From the NCBI GenBank assembly GCA_003242685.1, contig QGVD01000082.1, positions 1 to 14,423 on the forward strand: 14,423 nt of DNA, in the 5' to 3' direction. The translations under genes were made by a program, and so were the position numbers. How positions within the stretch are numbered: the first letter of the stretch is position 1; every line of letters starts with the position of its first letter. Positions 6,959 through 13,845 of this stretch are shown here, one piece after another. The stretch comes from Pseudomonadota bacterium. Its GTDB lineage: Bacteria > Pseudomonadota > Gammaproteobacteria > Steroidobacterales > Steroidobacteraceae. The notes under the pieces are model-generated. The model saw only the letters and a program-made list of their open reading frames with translations, was not told where the DNA came from and did no database searches.

Positions 6959-7034
6959 GCTCCCTTCGTCTAGAGGCCTAGGACACGGCCCTCTCAAGGC
7001 TGTAACACGGGTTCGAATCCCGTAGGGAGCGCCA
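6959..7034 (+). tRNA. tRNA-Glu (anticodon CTC), CCA encoded
   Basis: The 76 nt fold as a full cloverleaf. The acceptor GCTCCCT pairs with AGGGAGC, with discriminator G and encoded CCA at 7032-7034. The anticodon stem is CGGCC/GGCTG with one G-U pair around the loop CTCTCAA, giving anticodon CTC (6993-6995), which reads GAG. The T arm contains GTTCGAATCC. The 5' segment TTCGTCTAGAGGCC and the overall pattern match E. coli tRNA-Glu closely, apart from CTC instead of TTC. Bases just outside the stem can extend pairing: C6958 with G7031 and G6957 with C7032. Confidence 0.97.
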
Positions 7035-7048
7035 CATTTTCAACGACT

Positions 7049-7079
7049 TACGGGGGCTCAGGCGACGCCTGCCCCCGTA
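7049..7079. terminator. Strong hairpin after tRNA-Glu (candidate terminator without U-run)
   Basis: TACGGGGG (7049-7056) pairs with CCCCCGTA (7072-7079). After a two-base bulge, CAGGC (7059-7063) pairs with GCCTG (7067-7071) around a GAC loop. It begins 14 nt after the tRNA CCA and lies 37 bp below the stop of the minus-strand frameshifted gene, so it could end transcription from either side. Neither strand has a T-run after it. Confidence 0.55.
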
Positions 7080-7116
7080 GGAAGCTCCAGGATGGCGGGC
7101 TGGCCGGCAGATCACC

Positions 7117-7871
7117 TCACGGCCCCAGAACGTTGCGGTCGAGATGGGCACCGATCGCCCGCAGGCGACGGTTGAGCCCCCGCCCTTCCGCGGGAACCGC
7201 ACCCTCGAGCGCCGACAGGAGCAGTCCGTAGAGCGGCGCCTGCTCCCTGAGGTCCTCGTTCTCGTACAGCGAGGAAAGCGCCGGAAGCAGGTAGTGGGGC
7301 GGGTTTCCCGGTGCGTGCGGAAGCAGCGCGGAAAGCACCTCGCTCTCGCTCGTGACGTGCGCTACGAAGGCCGCAGCAGCGTCGAGGCACTCCCCGGTGC
7401 ACAGGGACGAGATGGCGAGGGAGTCCACCCGGACGAACGGCCGCGCTCCCTGCTCCGAGAGCGCCAGCGGCCTGACGGCGATCCGGTCGAGCGCAACGCA
7501 CTCGCGCGGCTCGCCCTCCTCGGCGCGCCTGCACTCCTTCATCACGTGATCGCTGACGAAGTACAGCAATTCCGAATGGCCGGCCAGCGCGCGACCGCGC
7601 CGCTCCGCGAACTGCCTCGCGTAGAAGTCGGTCGGTCGTGATAGTCGTCGTTCCGGCAGAACTCCCTCTCGCAGAGCTCCCGGGCACCCTTGAGCGCTGC
7701 CACCGCTTCCGGATGAAGCGCATCCGGAACCAGGAACCGCTCGACGTTCTCCAGTGAGCTCTCGTGGTCGATCACTGCGTCGAGGTCGAAGACCGATTGC
7801 GGCGCAGCAATCGGTCGGCACGGAACTTCCCGCATCGTATGAAACCCATGCTCATGGATGCGCACCGCCAC
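7117..7871 (-). pseudogene. Unrecognised protein gene interrupted by a frameshift
   Basis: Two reading frames join to make one protein-like sequence of about 250 residues. The first part runs from the GTG at 7871 or the ATG at 7835 (MREVPCRPIAAPQ...) to about ...FCRNDDYHDR. The second continues in another frame as PTDFYARQFAERRGRAL... to the stop at 7117-7119. The break is at three GTCG repeats (7627-7638). A fourth copy, or one extra base, would restore one frame reading DYHDRPTDFYAR. The product looks soluble and helical, with several Cys residues and no signal peptide or membrane segment. I do not recognise a family or motif. It could be a real pseudogene, a slippage-switched gene or a sequencing error. 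It faces the next gene head to head across 143 bp. Confidence 0.55.
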
Positions 7872-8000
7872 ACATGCACCCTGGCCACACGTTCCTCCGG
7901 CTCAAGCTCACGCATGCGATTGAACGCACGCCGCGCTAACTTCTCGCTCGTTCCAATCGATCCAGTCGTGTGCGGTCGAGTGCCGGCACGTGCCAGCTCA

Positions 8001-8006
8001 GGGAGG
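8001..8006 (+). promoter_or_regulatory. Shine-Dalgarno that fixes the start of the exported protein gene
   Basis: GGGAGG lies 8 nt before the GTG at 8015. No comparable site precedes the upstream in-frame ATG at 7970. This places the signal peptide at the extreme N terminus. Confidence 0.7.
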
Positions 8007-8014
8007 GAAAGGCC

Positions 8015-8623
8015 GTGTACAACACGTCGTCTCGTTGGATGATCCCCTGTGCGCTCTGCGTGCCGCTCGTCATCGCCAGCAGTGCGCTGCCTGCCAGAGA
8101 TTCGGAATACGCAGCTGTCGCGAAACACCACCATGCGCAGCAGGCTCCGAAGGTCGAACAATCGCCGCTCGTGGAGCTCCTGCGCAAGGCGACGGCACGC
8201 TACCGCGACATCAACGTCGCGCTGTCCGAAGGCTGGGTGCAGGCGACGCCGTGCGTCAGCGGTCCGATGCTCGGCGCGATGGGCATTCACTTCACGCTCC
8301 CCGGCCGCATCGGCGACGGACAGCTCAAGGCGGACGAGCCGGAGCTCCTCATCTATGAGCCGATCGGCAACGGCAAGTACCGTCTCGTCGGCGTTGAGTA
8401 CGTCGTCCTGAAGGACGAGTGGGAGCAGAGCAATCCGAACGGAGGAGCACCTGTTCTCGAAGGACATCTTCTGAACTTCGTGGGTGAGCCGAACCGTTAC
8501 GGGCTGCCCGCCTTCTACGAGATCCACGTGTGGGCGTGGCGGGACAATCCGCTCGGCACCTTCGCCGACTTCAACACCCGCGTGAGCTGCGAAAAGCAAC
8601 CGCTGGCGGACGGTACATCCTGA
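8015..8623 (+). CDS. Conserved exported protein of unknown function
   Basis: A 202-residue protein from the GTG at 8015. Residues 1-27 look like a Sec signal peptide: a short polar/basic start, the hydrophobic run MIPCALCVPLVIASSALPA, and likely cleavage after ALPA. The mature part starts with a His/Gln-rich linker (HHH at 38-40). Then come conserved-looking blocks: LSEGWVQATPCVSGPMLGAMG (Cys80), ADEPELLIYEP (106-116), LVGVEYVVL (124-132) and GEPNRYGLPAFYEIHVWAW (157-175) followed by NPLGTFADFN and VSC (Cys192). From memory this pattern belongs to a widespread family of secreted proteins without known function. Two Cys in the mature part could form a disulfide. It is a single gene between a divergent and a convergent neighbour, so it is probably transcribed alone. 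Confidence 0.85.
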   Translation: MYNTSSRWMIPCALCVPLVIASSALPARDSEYAAVAKHHHAQQAPKVEQSPLVELLRKATARYRDINVALSEGWVQATPCVSGPMLGAMGIHFTLPGRIGDGQLKADEPELLIYEPIGNGKYRLVGVEYVVLKDEWEQSNPNGGAPVLEGHLLNFVGEPNRYGLPAFYEIHVWAWRDNPLGTFADFNTRVSCEKQPLADGTS

Positions 8624-8658
8624 TCGGAGCACCGCTGCCAGCCGGGCGCGGAAGGGCT

Positions 8659-9474
8659 CTATGCGTCCTCGCTCTGCGTGAGACGGCGGTAACAGCCGCG
8701 GTGGTGGACGGCGTGCTCCGGGTAGCCGAGCCGCTCGTAGAGCTGTGCGAGTCTCAGGTGCGCTTCGGCGAGACGGGGGTTCACGTAGAGCGCTTTCTGA
8801 TACGTTTCCAGCGCCTCGGCGGTGCGCCTTCGCTCCTCGAGGAGCACGGCGAGACTGAAAAGCAGATCCGCATCCGGCGGGCACGTCTCGCGCGCCTTGC
8901 GATACACGCGCTCCGCGGCTTCGAGGTCGCCGATCCCGTGGAGCACGCGGCCGAGACTCACGTATGCGCCGACATCGTCCGGGTTCTCCCTGACGCGTCG
9001 CTCGCATTCCGCACGCGCGTCAGCAGTTTCGCTTTCCTGCCGCACGAGCGACTGCCGATGGCGTTGCTTCGGCTCGGTGACCGGGCTTCGCTCCAGCACG
9101 TGCAGCGCGCCACCCTGCACCGAGACTTCGAGATCGAGCAGGTACTGGCCCGAATCGGCACGCCAGTGACCTCTGCCGTCACGGACGACGACCGTGTCGC
9201 CGTGAGCGCAGATGCGCAGCCCCGAGAGTGGAACCGACTCCGGGAGTCTGCGCCTGAGCTCGCGAAGCGCGCCGCGGATCCTGGACCGCGTGAGGCGCGC
9301 CTCGCTCAGCGAGCGAGCGAGCCGCAGGACGATGAGGTCCTGGAAGGTGAATCGATACTCACGCCGCGGACCGCACGACGGGGTAACGAAGCCGCTCCTG
9401 ACGAGGCCGAGGATCTGATTGCGGGACAGCCGCAGCACCCGCTCGATGTCTCTGACGCCGTACGACGCCGTCAT
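8659..9474 (-). CDS. MerR-type DNA-binding protein with C-terminal TPR repeats
   Basis: A 271-residue cytosolic protein. Residues 1-75 resemble a MerR winged helix: YGVRDIERVLRLSRNQILGL, then a wing-like GPRREYRFTFQDL and a helix RLARSLSEARLTRSRIRGAL. A middle part (about 80-130) reads like a small beta domain (HGDTVVVRDGRGHW, then YLLDLEVSV). A charged linker follows, then three TPR-like units at about 167-200, 201-234 and 235-262, for example EALETYQKALYVNPRLAEAH. It lacks the usual metal- or drug-sensing MerR C terminus, so the TPR part probably binds a partner protein; the target is unknown. The ATG at 9474 is chosen because MTASYGVRDIE starts the MerR fold; the longer upstream frame is low-complexity. 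Its Shine-Dalgarno is weak. It is 35 bp from, and convergent with, the exported protein gene. Confidence 0.85.
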   Translation of the reverse strand: MTASYGVRDIERVLRLSRNQILGLVRSGFVTPSCGPRREYRFTFQDLIVLRLARSLSEARLTRSRIRGALRELRRRLPESVPLSGLRICAHGDTVVVRDGRGHWRADSGQYLLDLEVSVQGGALHVLERSPVTEPKQRHRQSLVRQESETADARAECERRVRENPDDVGAYVSLGRVLHGIGDLEAAERVYRKARETCPPDADLLFSLAVLLEERRRTAEALETYQKALYVNPRLAEAHLRLAQLYERLGYPEHAVHHRGCYRRLTQSEDA

Positions 9475-9507
9475 CGCGTCCGACTCACGCCCCCATCCGC
9501 ACACCGA

Positions 9508-9527
9508 CTCGCGCTCCGGGAGCGGAG
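9508..9527. promoter_or_regulatory. Inverted repeat over the likely MerR-TPR promoter (possible operator)
   Basis: CGCTCC (9512-9517) and GGAGCG (9519-9524) form a perfect inverted repeat with a one-base centre. It extends by CTC/GAG if one base bulges. It overlaps and lies just downstream of a minus-strand TATACT -10-like hexamer (9526-9531), about 34-50 bp before the MerR-TPR ATG. That placement would suit autorepression. No -35 is evident. Confidence 0.4.
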
Positions 9528-9539
9528 TATAGCCTCGAA

Positions 9540-9557
9540 GCTGCGGCCTGCCGCAGC
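9540..9557 (-). terminator. GC-rich hairpin after the usp gene (candidate terminator)
   Basis: GCTGCGG (9540-9546) pairs with CCGCAGC (9551-9557) around a 4-nt loop, 20 bases past the usp stop codon. On the usp transcript it is followed by TTCGAGG rather than a U-run, so termination is uncertain. Confidence 0.35.
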
Positions 9558-9577
9558 CTGCGGCGCCGTCGCGATCG

Positions 9578-10564
9578 TCAGTGGATCTGCGCGGCCGGCG
9601 CGTGCGCGGGATCCGCGTGCTCCCCGACCGGGCTCGAGCGCACTGGCGGCGGCACCACGAGAACGTCGCACGAGATCTCACGCATGACGTCTTCGGCCAG
9701 ACTTCCGAGCAGCGCGCGACGGATGCCGGTATGGGCTCTGGTCCCCAGCACCAGAAGATCCGGACGCGTGCGGTGAACCGAGCGTCTCACCGCACGCAGC
9801 GGCCGGGCATCCTCGAGCAGGATGCGAAGCTGCGAGGCATCCACGCCTGCAGCATCGACGTAAGCCAGCAGCTCGCGGAAGCGCGCGACGTTCCAGCCCA
9901 GTGCGTAGCGCTCGACGTGCGTCTCCGCGATGCCGGCCTGCGCGACCATCCCTCTGTAGGGCACCTGGAACGCGTGCATGACCGTCGCACGCGTCCCCTC
10001 GAGCAGACCGAACGCGTTCACCGTGCGCAGCATCCGTGCGGATGACGCGCACAGATCGACGGCCAGCAGCAGATCGCGATACGGTCCCTTCGGCTCTCGA
10101 TTCACGATGAGCACGGGCCGCCCCGCGGAACGCAGCAGCCGTGCAGGCGTGTCGGCCGTGAAGACATGGTGCCGAGCCCGCTGCGGCCCCAGCACGAGGA
10201 GGTCGGCGTCCATCTCTTCGCTGACGGCGGCGATCGCATCTGCCGCATCGCCGCGCCGTACCAGAAGAGAAGGCGCGGTTCCGAGGATTCGCGACACGGT
10301 TTCGAGCCGGGCCGTGAGGAGCGACTCGGTCCTTTCGCTGTGCTCCGGCGTGAGCGGCGTCGGCTTCTCGACGTCGATCAGATGCAGTACGCAAAGCCGC
10401 GCGTTCAGCTGCCGCGCAAGGTGCGCCGCGCGGCGAAGGGCGCGATCCGACCCGGGTGAGCGATCGACCGCACAGAGAATCGTCCACGGCCGCGCGTCGG
10501 ACCTGCGCGTCAGATTGCGCTCGTGCCGCGATTCCGTATCCCTGAGCGTCACCACCCTGCCCAT
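9578..10564 (-). CDS. Tandem-domain universal stress protein (UspA family)
   Basis: A 328-residue cytosolic protein with two Usp domains, at about 28-155 (WTILCAVDRSPGSDRALRRA ... AGRPVLIVN) and 163-305 (RDLLLAVDLCASSARML ... SCDVLVVP). The second keeps much of the nucleotide-loop pattern, as GTRAHTGIRRALLGS (274-288). The first has GPQRARHHVFTADTPARLL instead, without the expected glycines, so only the second domain is likely to bind ATP. The ATG at 10564 is preferred over one at 10624 because AGGAGG lies 6 nt before it. It is downstream of the mrp genes on the same strand after a 171-bp gap, so it may share stress conditions with the antiporter rather than a transcript. Exact function cannot be assigned. 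Confidence 0.93.
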   Translation of the reverse strand: MGRVVTLRDTESRHERNLTRRSDARPWTILCAVDRSPGSDRALRRAAHLARQLNARLCVLHLIDVEKPTPLTPEHSERTESLLTARLETVSRILGTAPSLLVRRGDAADAIAAVSEEMDADLLVLGPQRARHHVFTADTPARLLRSAGRPVLIVNREPKGPYRDLLLAVDLCASSARMLRTVNAFGLLEGTRATVMHAFQVPYRGMVAQAGIAETHVERYALGWNVARFRELLAYVDAAGVDASQLRILLEDARPLRAVRRSVHRTRPDLLVLGTRAHTGIRRALLGSLAEDVMREISCDVLVVPPPVRSSPVGEHADPAHAPAAQIH

Positions 10565-10570
10565 CACCGC

Positions 10571-10576
10571 CCTCCT
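10571..10576 (-). promoter_or_regulatory. Strong Shine-Dalgarno deciding the usp start
   Basis: The minus strand reads AGGAGG six nt before the ATG at 10564. The other in-frame ATG, at 10624, has no such sequence. Confidence 0.75.
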
Positions 10577-10735
10577 CCATGCAGAGCCGACTTCCGGCGC
10601 CTGCTCCTTTCTAGGCCGGAACATCGATTAGGTCCATTAGAATTACTGTCCCGCATATTTCGGGATTCTGGAAGTCATGGGGCGAGGCCGGCGACCGCGG
10701 AACGCCGTGCCGGAACGATCGTCGGCGGGAGGGGG

Positions 10736-11059
10736 CTACTTGCGGTTGCGCAGGCGGCCGCGGTGAATCGCCGCCCGGATGAGCAGCATCGCCGTGACCG
10801 GCGCCGTCATCACGACGAACAGTGTGATCAGCAGCTCGTGCACGACGGGCCGGTGCATGAGCGCCGAGGAGACGATCATCGATGCGATCAGCACGCAGCC
10901 CGCTCCCAGTGTCGTGCCCATCGTCGGCGGATGCATGCGCGAGTAGAAATCCGGCAGGCGCAGCAGCCCGAGTGAGCCGATCACGGTGAGCAGACCCCCG
11001 AAGATCAGCAGCAGGGTCGCGGGCACCGAGGCCCAGAGCGGCAGCTCGATCTCGGTCAC
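10736..11059 (-). CDS. mrpG: Na+/H+ antiporter subunit MrpG (MnhG/PhaG)
   Basis: Small membrane subunit of the Mrp-type Na+(K+)/H+ antiporter. The 107-residue protein has three hydrophobic helices and the family hallmark LGLLRLPDFYSRMHPPTMGTT (30-50). The GTG at 11059 overlaps the mrpF stop as GTGA and is preceded by GAGGTGAT, a good ribosome-binding site. It is the last gene of the operon; a weak inverted repeat (10649-10665) lies below it. Confidence 0.95.
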   Translation of the reverse strand: MTEIELPLWASVPATLLLIFGGLLTVIGSLGLLRLPDFYSRMHPPTMGTTLGAGCVLIASMIVSSALMHRPVVHELLITLFVVMTAPVTAMLLIRAAIHRGRLRNRK

Positions 11060-11337
11060 GGCTCTATCACCTCGCCGCGCAGCAGGAACTTCGCGAGCGC
11101 GATGGAGCTCGCGAACCCGAAGAGCGCGATGAGCAGCGCCATGTCGAAGAACACCGTGGAGGTCGACCGGATACCCAGCATGAGCAGCGTCAGCATGCCG
11201 TTGATGTAGAGGGTATCGAGTGCGAGCACACGATCCTGGGCCGCCGGCCCCCTGAAGAGCCGGATGAGCGCGAAGATCATCGCCAGCACGAAGCACAGCG
11301 ACGCGAACGTCACCGCGTAGTTGAACACCGTGTTCAT
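11056..11337 (-). CDS. mrpF: Na+/H+ antiporter subunit MrpF (MnhF/PhaF)
   Basis: A 93-residue membrane subunit with three predicted helices. The family segment RLFRGPAAQDRVLALDTLYIN (26-46) contains the conserved GPxxxDRVLALD. The ATG at 11337 overlaps the mrpE stop (ATGA) with GAGG 11 nt upstream, and its own stop overlaps the mrpG GTG. In the Mrp complex this subunit belongs to the MrpE-F-G side and is required for assembly and transport. Confidence 0.95.
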   Translation of the reverse strand: MNTVFNYAVTFASLCFVLAMIFALIRLFRGPAAQDRVLALDTLYINGMLTLLMLGIRSTSTVFFDMALLIALFGFASSIALAKFLLRGEVIEP

Positions 11338-11837
11338 GATTCGAAGATCCTCATGAGCGGCCGCTCGTAGCGCTCCTTGATGAGACGGATCCATGCCGCC
11401 TCGTCCTGCAGATCGAGGACGTGGAGCGTGAGGCGGCTCCCGTCCGGCGAGAGATCCACCCACACGGTGCCGGGCGTCGCCGTGACGATCGCAGCGAGCG
11501 CGGCGAGACCGTGCGGATCGCGCATGTCGAGCGGGATCTCGAGAAACCCGGAGCGCACGTCGCGGTCCCTGACGAGCCCCAGAACGATGCGCGCAACCGC
11601 GATGTTGGAGCGCACGATGTCCCGCAGCACGACGAAGACGAGACCCACCGCCACGTGCAGGTTGCGCGGCCGCGGCTGCAGGGGCCGCAGCGTCGAGGCT
11701 GCCCACGACAGCCCGACGGCGAGCACGAACCCGAGCAGGATCTGACCCGGCGCGAGCGTCTGATTGAGCAGCAGCCACATCCCGGTGAGACCCAGGACGA
11801 GCATTGGCGGCAGTCTTCGGGTGGTCGGCGCCCTCAT
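11334..11837 (-). CDS. mrpE: Na+/H+ antiporter subunit MrpE (MnhE/PhaE)
   Basis: A 167-residue protein with a hydrophobic N-terminal half (helices near 12-48 and 60-85) and a soluble C-terminal half. Family features are the RDIVRSNIAVARIVL segment and TATPGTVWVDLSPDGSRLTLHVLD, followed by the usual end resembling IKERYERPLMRIFE. The ATG at 11837 overlaps the mrpD stop (ATGA), with GGAG 7 nt before it. A longer upstream frame exists but lies inside mrpD. Confidence 0.95.
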   Translation of the reverse strand: MRAPTTRRLPPMLVLGLTGMWLLLNQTLAPGQILLGFVLAVGLSWAASTLRPLQPRPRNLHVAVGLVFVVLRDIVRSNIAVARIVLGLVRDRDVRSGFLEIPLDMRDPHGLAALAAIVTATPGTVWVDLSPDGSRLTLHVLDLQDEAAWIRLIKERYERPLMRIFES

Positions 11838-13504
11838 GGACTCGCTCCATGCGCTTCGGCGAGCTGCGCCTCCGCAGCGAGCACCGTTCGGATGTACGTC
11901 TGCGGATCGTGCAGCGAGCGCGCCGTCGATTCGAGATAGCCCATGACGGGACCCGCCGCGGCGCCCAGCGTGAGGCATACGAGCACGAGCAGCGCGACGG
12001 GAGCGGCTTCCAGCACGTGGAGCCTCGGCGTCGTGCGCTCCGTGACCGTCCAGAACAGACTCATGCCGATGCGGGTGAGCGCTATGGCTCCCGCGAGACC
12101 CGTGGCGAGCACCGCGGCCGTGAGCACCCAGACGGGCTTCGTCATGCCCGCCGCGGCCGCCTCCCCTATCGCCGTCGACAGCAGCGTGAACTTCGCAACG
12201 AAGCCCGGCAGAGGCGGCAACCCGGTGACGAGCAGCACGCAGCACACGAACATCAGACCGAGGAACGCCATCGCGGCCGGAATCGCGACACCGACTTCCT
12301 CGTCGGTTCCGTAGGGGTCGGGCTCCCTGACGCCGAACGCGACGTAGTACGGCAACGCGGGTGTCTCGCGCGGCTCATCGTGCATCGCCGTGGCGATCGC
12401 CGAGTCACGTGCCCGCGTCCGCTCCGTCATGCCCGTCAGCAGGAAGAAGGCGCCGCTCGTGAGCACCGAGACGATCAGATAGAACAGGACGGGCGGTGTG
12501 AGCGACTCGATGCCGAGGCCGAGCGCCGCGAGCATGATGCCGGTCGACACGATGAGGGAGTGGCTCACGAGCCGCGCGAGATGCAGCGCCGAGAGCATGC
12601 CGATGGTGCCCGCCACCAGCGTCGCAAGTCCGATGTAGAACAGCGCGGGGCCGAGCAGCGACGCGGCCGCCTGGTCATGGCTCATGAGCGTCCCGACGCG
12701 CAGCACCGCGTAGACGCCGACCTTGGTGAGCATGGCGAACGACGCGGCGATGGGCGCGAGCGCCACCGAGTAGGTCCCCGGCAGCCACAGGTTGAGCGGC
12801 CAGCTTCCGGCCTTGACCAGGAACGCGATACCGAGAATGGCGCCGCCGACGTCGAACAGCGCCCGATCGGCCGGAGACAGCGCGGCCACGCGTCCCGTGA
12901 GCTCCGCCATGTTCAGCGTGCCGGCAATGCCGTAGACCATCGACACGCCGATCAGGAACATGAACGACGCGACCAGATTGACGACGATGTAGTGCAGGCC
13001 CTCCTTCACGCGCGTGGCCCCTGTACCGCGCAGCACCAGGCCGTAGGAAGCGGCGAGCAGGACTTCGAAGAAGACGAAGAGATTGAACAGGTCGCCCGTC
13101 AGGAACGCGCCGTTGAGCCCCATCATCAGGAACTGCAGCAGCGAGTGGAACGGCTGCCCGGGGCGGTCCCAGCGCGCGATCGTGTACACGAGCACGCAGA
13201 AGCCGAGCGAGGCGCCGAGCGTCACCATGAGCGCCGACAGTCGATCGACGACGAGCACGATGCCGAACGGCGAAGGCCAGTTGCCGATCCGGTAGACGCC
13301 GATGCCCTCGGACCAGACGTGCGGCGCGGCATCGCTCGCGAGATAGAGCAGCGCCCCGCCGACCGCGAGCTGCACGACCATGGACGTCAGGGCGATCGTG
13401 GCCCGCGCCGCACGCCGTGCCTCCGACAGGAACAGCATCAGCGCGCCTGCCAGCAGCGGCACGACGATCGGCATGACGGGAAGGTGATGCAGCAATCCGC
13501 TCAC
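11834..13504 (-). CDS. mrpD: Na+/H+ antiporter subunit MrpD (MnhD/PhaD)
   Basis: A 556-residue polytopic membrane protein related to the proton-pumping subunits of respiratory complex I (NuoL/M/N). Key residues of the predicted proton path are present: Glu147 in FVFFEVLLAASYGL, Lys231 in FLVKAGSWPLNLWLPGTY and Lys261 in MLTKVGVYAVLR. About residues 360-405 form a hydrophilic loop rich in charged residues (TERTRARD ... PDPYGTDEE), common in proteobacterial members. The GTG at 13504 overlaps the mrpC stop (GTGA) and has GGGAG 8 nt upstream. Its stop overlaps mrpE. Confidence 0.97.
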   Translation of the reverse strand: MSGLLHHLPVMPIVVPLLAGALMLFLSEARRAARATIALTSMVVQLAVGGALLYLASDAAPHVWSEGIGVYRIGNWPSPFGIVLVVDRLSALMVTLGASLGFCVLVYTIARWDRPGQPFHSLLQFLMMGLNGAFLTGDLFNLFVFFEVLLAASYGLVLRGTGATRVKEGLHYIVVNLVASFMFLIGVSMVYGIAGTLNMAELTGRVAALSPADRALFDVGGAILGIAFLVKAGSWPLNLWLPGTYSVALAPIAASFAMLTKVGVYAVLRVGTLMSHDQAAASLLGPALFYIGLATLVAGTIGMLSALHLARLVSHSLIVSTGIMLAALGLGIESLTPPVLFYLIVSVLTSGAFFLLTGMTERTRARDSAIATAMHDEPRETPALPYYVAFGVREPDPYGTDEEVGVAIPAAMAFLGLMFVCCVLLVTGLPPLPGFVAKFTLLSTAIGEAAAAGMTKPVWVLTAAVLATGLAGAIALTRIGMSLFWTVTERTTPRLHVLEAAPVALLVLVCLTLGAAAGPVMGYLESTARSLHDPQTYIRTVLAAEAQLAEAHGASP

Positions 13505-13845
13505 GATTCGGGCTCCCTTCCGTCGACGTGGTCAGTGCCGGTCAGGCCGCGCAGGGCGAGCAGAACGACGAGGGTCAGCGCGGTCGTCGCGAAGCCGATG
13601 ACGATCGCGGTCAGGACGAGCGCCTGAGGCACCGGATCTGCGTAGAGCGAGGGATCGGTTGCTCCGGCCTCCTCGATGATCGGCGGCCGATACATCACGA
13701 GCCGCCCCATGCCGAAGATGAAGATGTTCGTCGCGTAGGACAGGAGCGAGAGCCCCATGAGCACCTGGAAGGTGCGTGGACGCAGCAGCAGCCACACGCC
13801 CGAGGCCGTCAGGACTCCGATTGCGAGCGCGTAGACGATCTCCAT
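13501..13845 (-). CDS. mrpC: Na+/H+ antiporter subunit MrpC (MnhC/PhaC, NuoK-like)
   Basis: A 114-residue membrane subunit with three helices, homologous to NuoK of complex I. It has the conserved LMGLSLLSYATNIFIFGMGR segment and the late ADPVPQALVLTAIVIGFATTA motif (about 69-89). The ATG at 13845 overlaps the stop of the upstream subunit (ATGA), with GGTGG/GAG in front. Its stop overlaps the mrpD GTG. Confidence 0.97.
   Translation of the reverse strand: MEIVYALAIGVLTASGVWLLLRPRTFQVLMGLSLLSYATNIFIFGMGRLVMYRPPIIEEAGATDPSLYADPVPQALVLTAIVIGFATTALTLVVLLALRGLTGTDHVDGREPES

Noticed and set aside
7117..7821. The downstream frame of the broken gene as a complete 234-residue protein
   Set aside because: Its first 80 or so residues are low-complexity, whereas the other frame over that stretch reads like normal protein. 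A frameshift explains both better.
7872..8014. Promoter for the exported protein (TTGAAC at 7920-7925)
   Set aside because: The only -10-like hexamer nearby (TAACTT, 7937-7942) is 11 bp away, far from the 16-18 bp needed.
10649..10665. Inverted repeat TCCCG/CGGGA below mrpG as operon terminator
   Set aside because: There are only five base pairs with a 7-nt A/T loop and no clear U-run after it. It may end the transcript but the sequence does not decide it.
11804..13627. Very long plus-strand frame opposite mrpD/mrpC
   Set aside because: Its translation is charged low-complexity sequence without any motif, while the minus strand encodes clear MrpD, MrpC and MrpE. Such shadows are expected at this G+C content.
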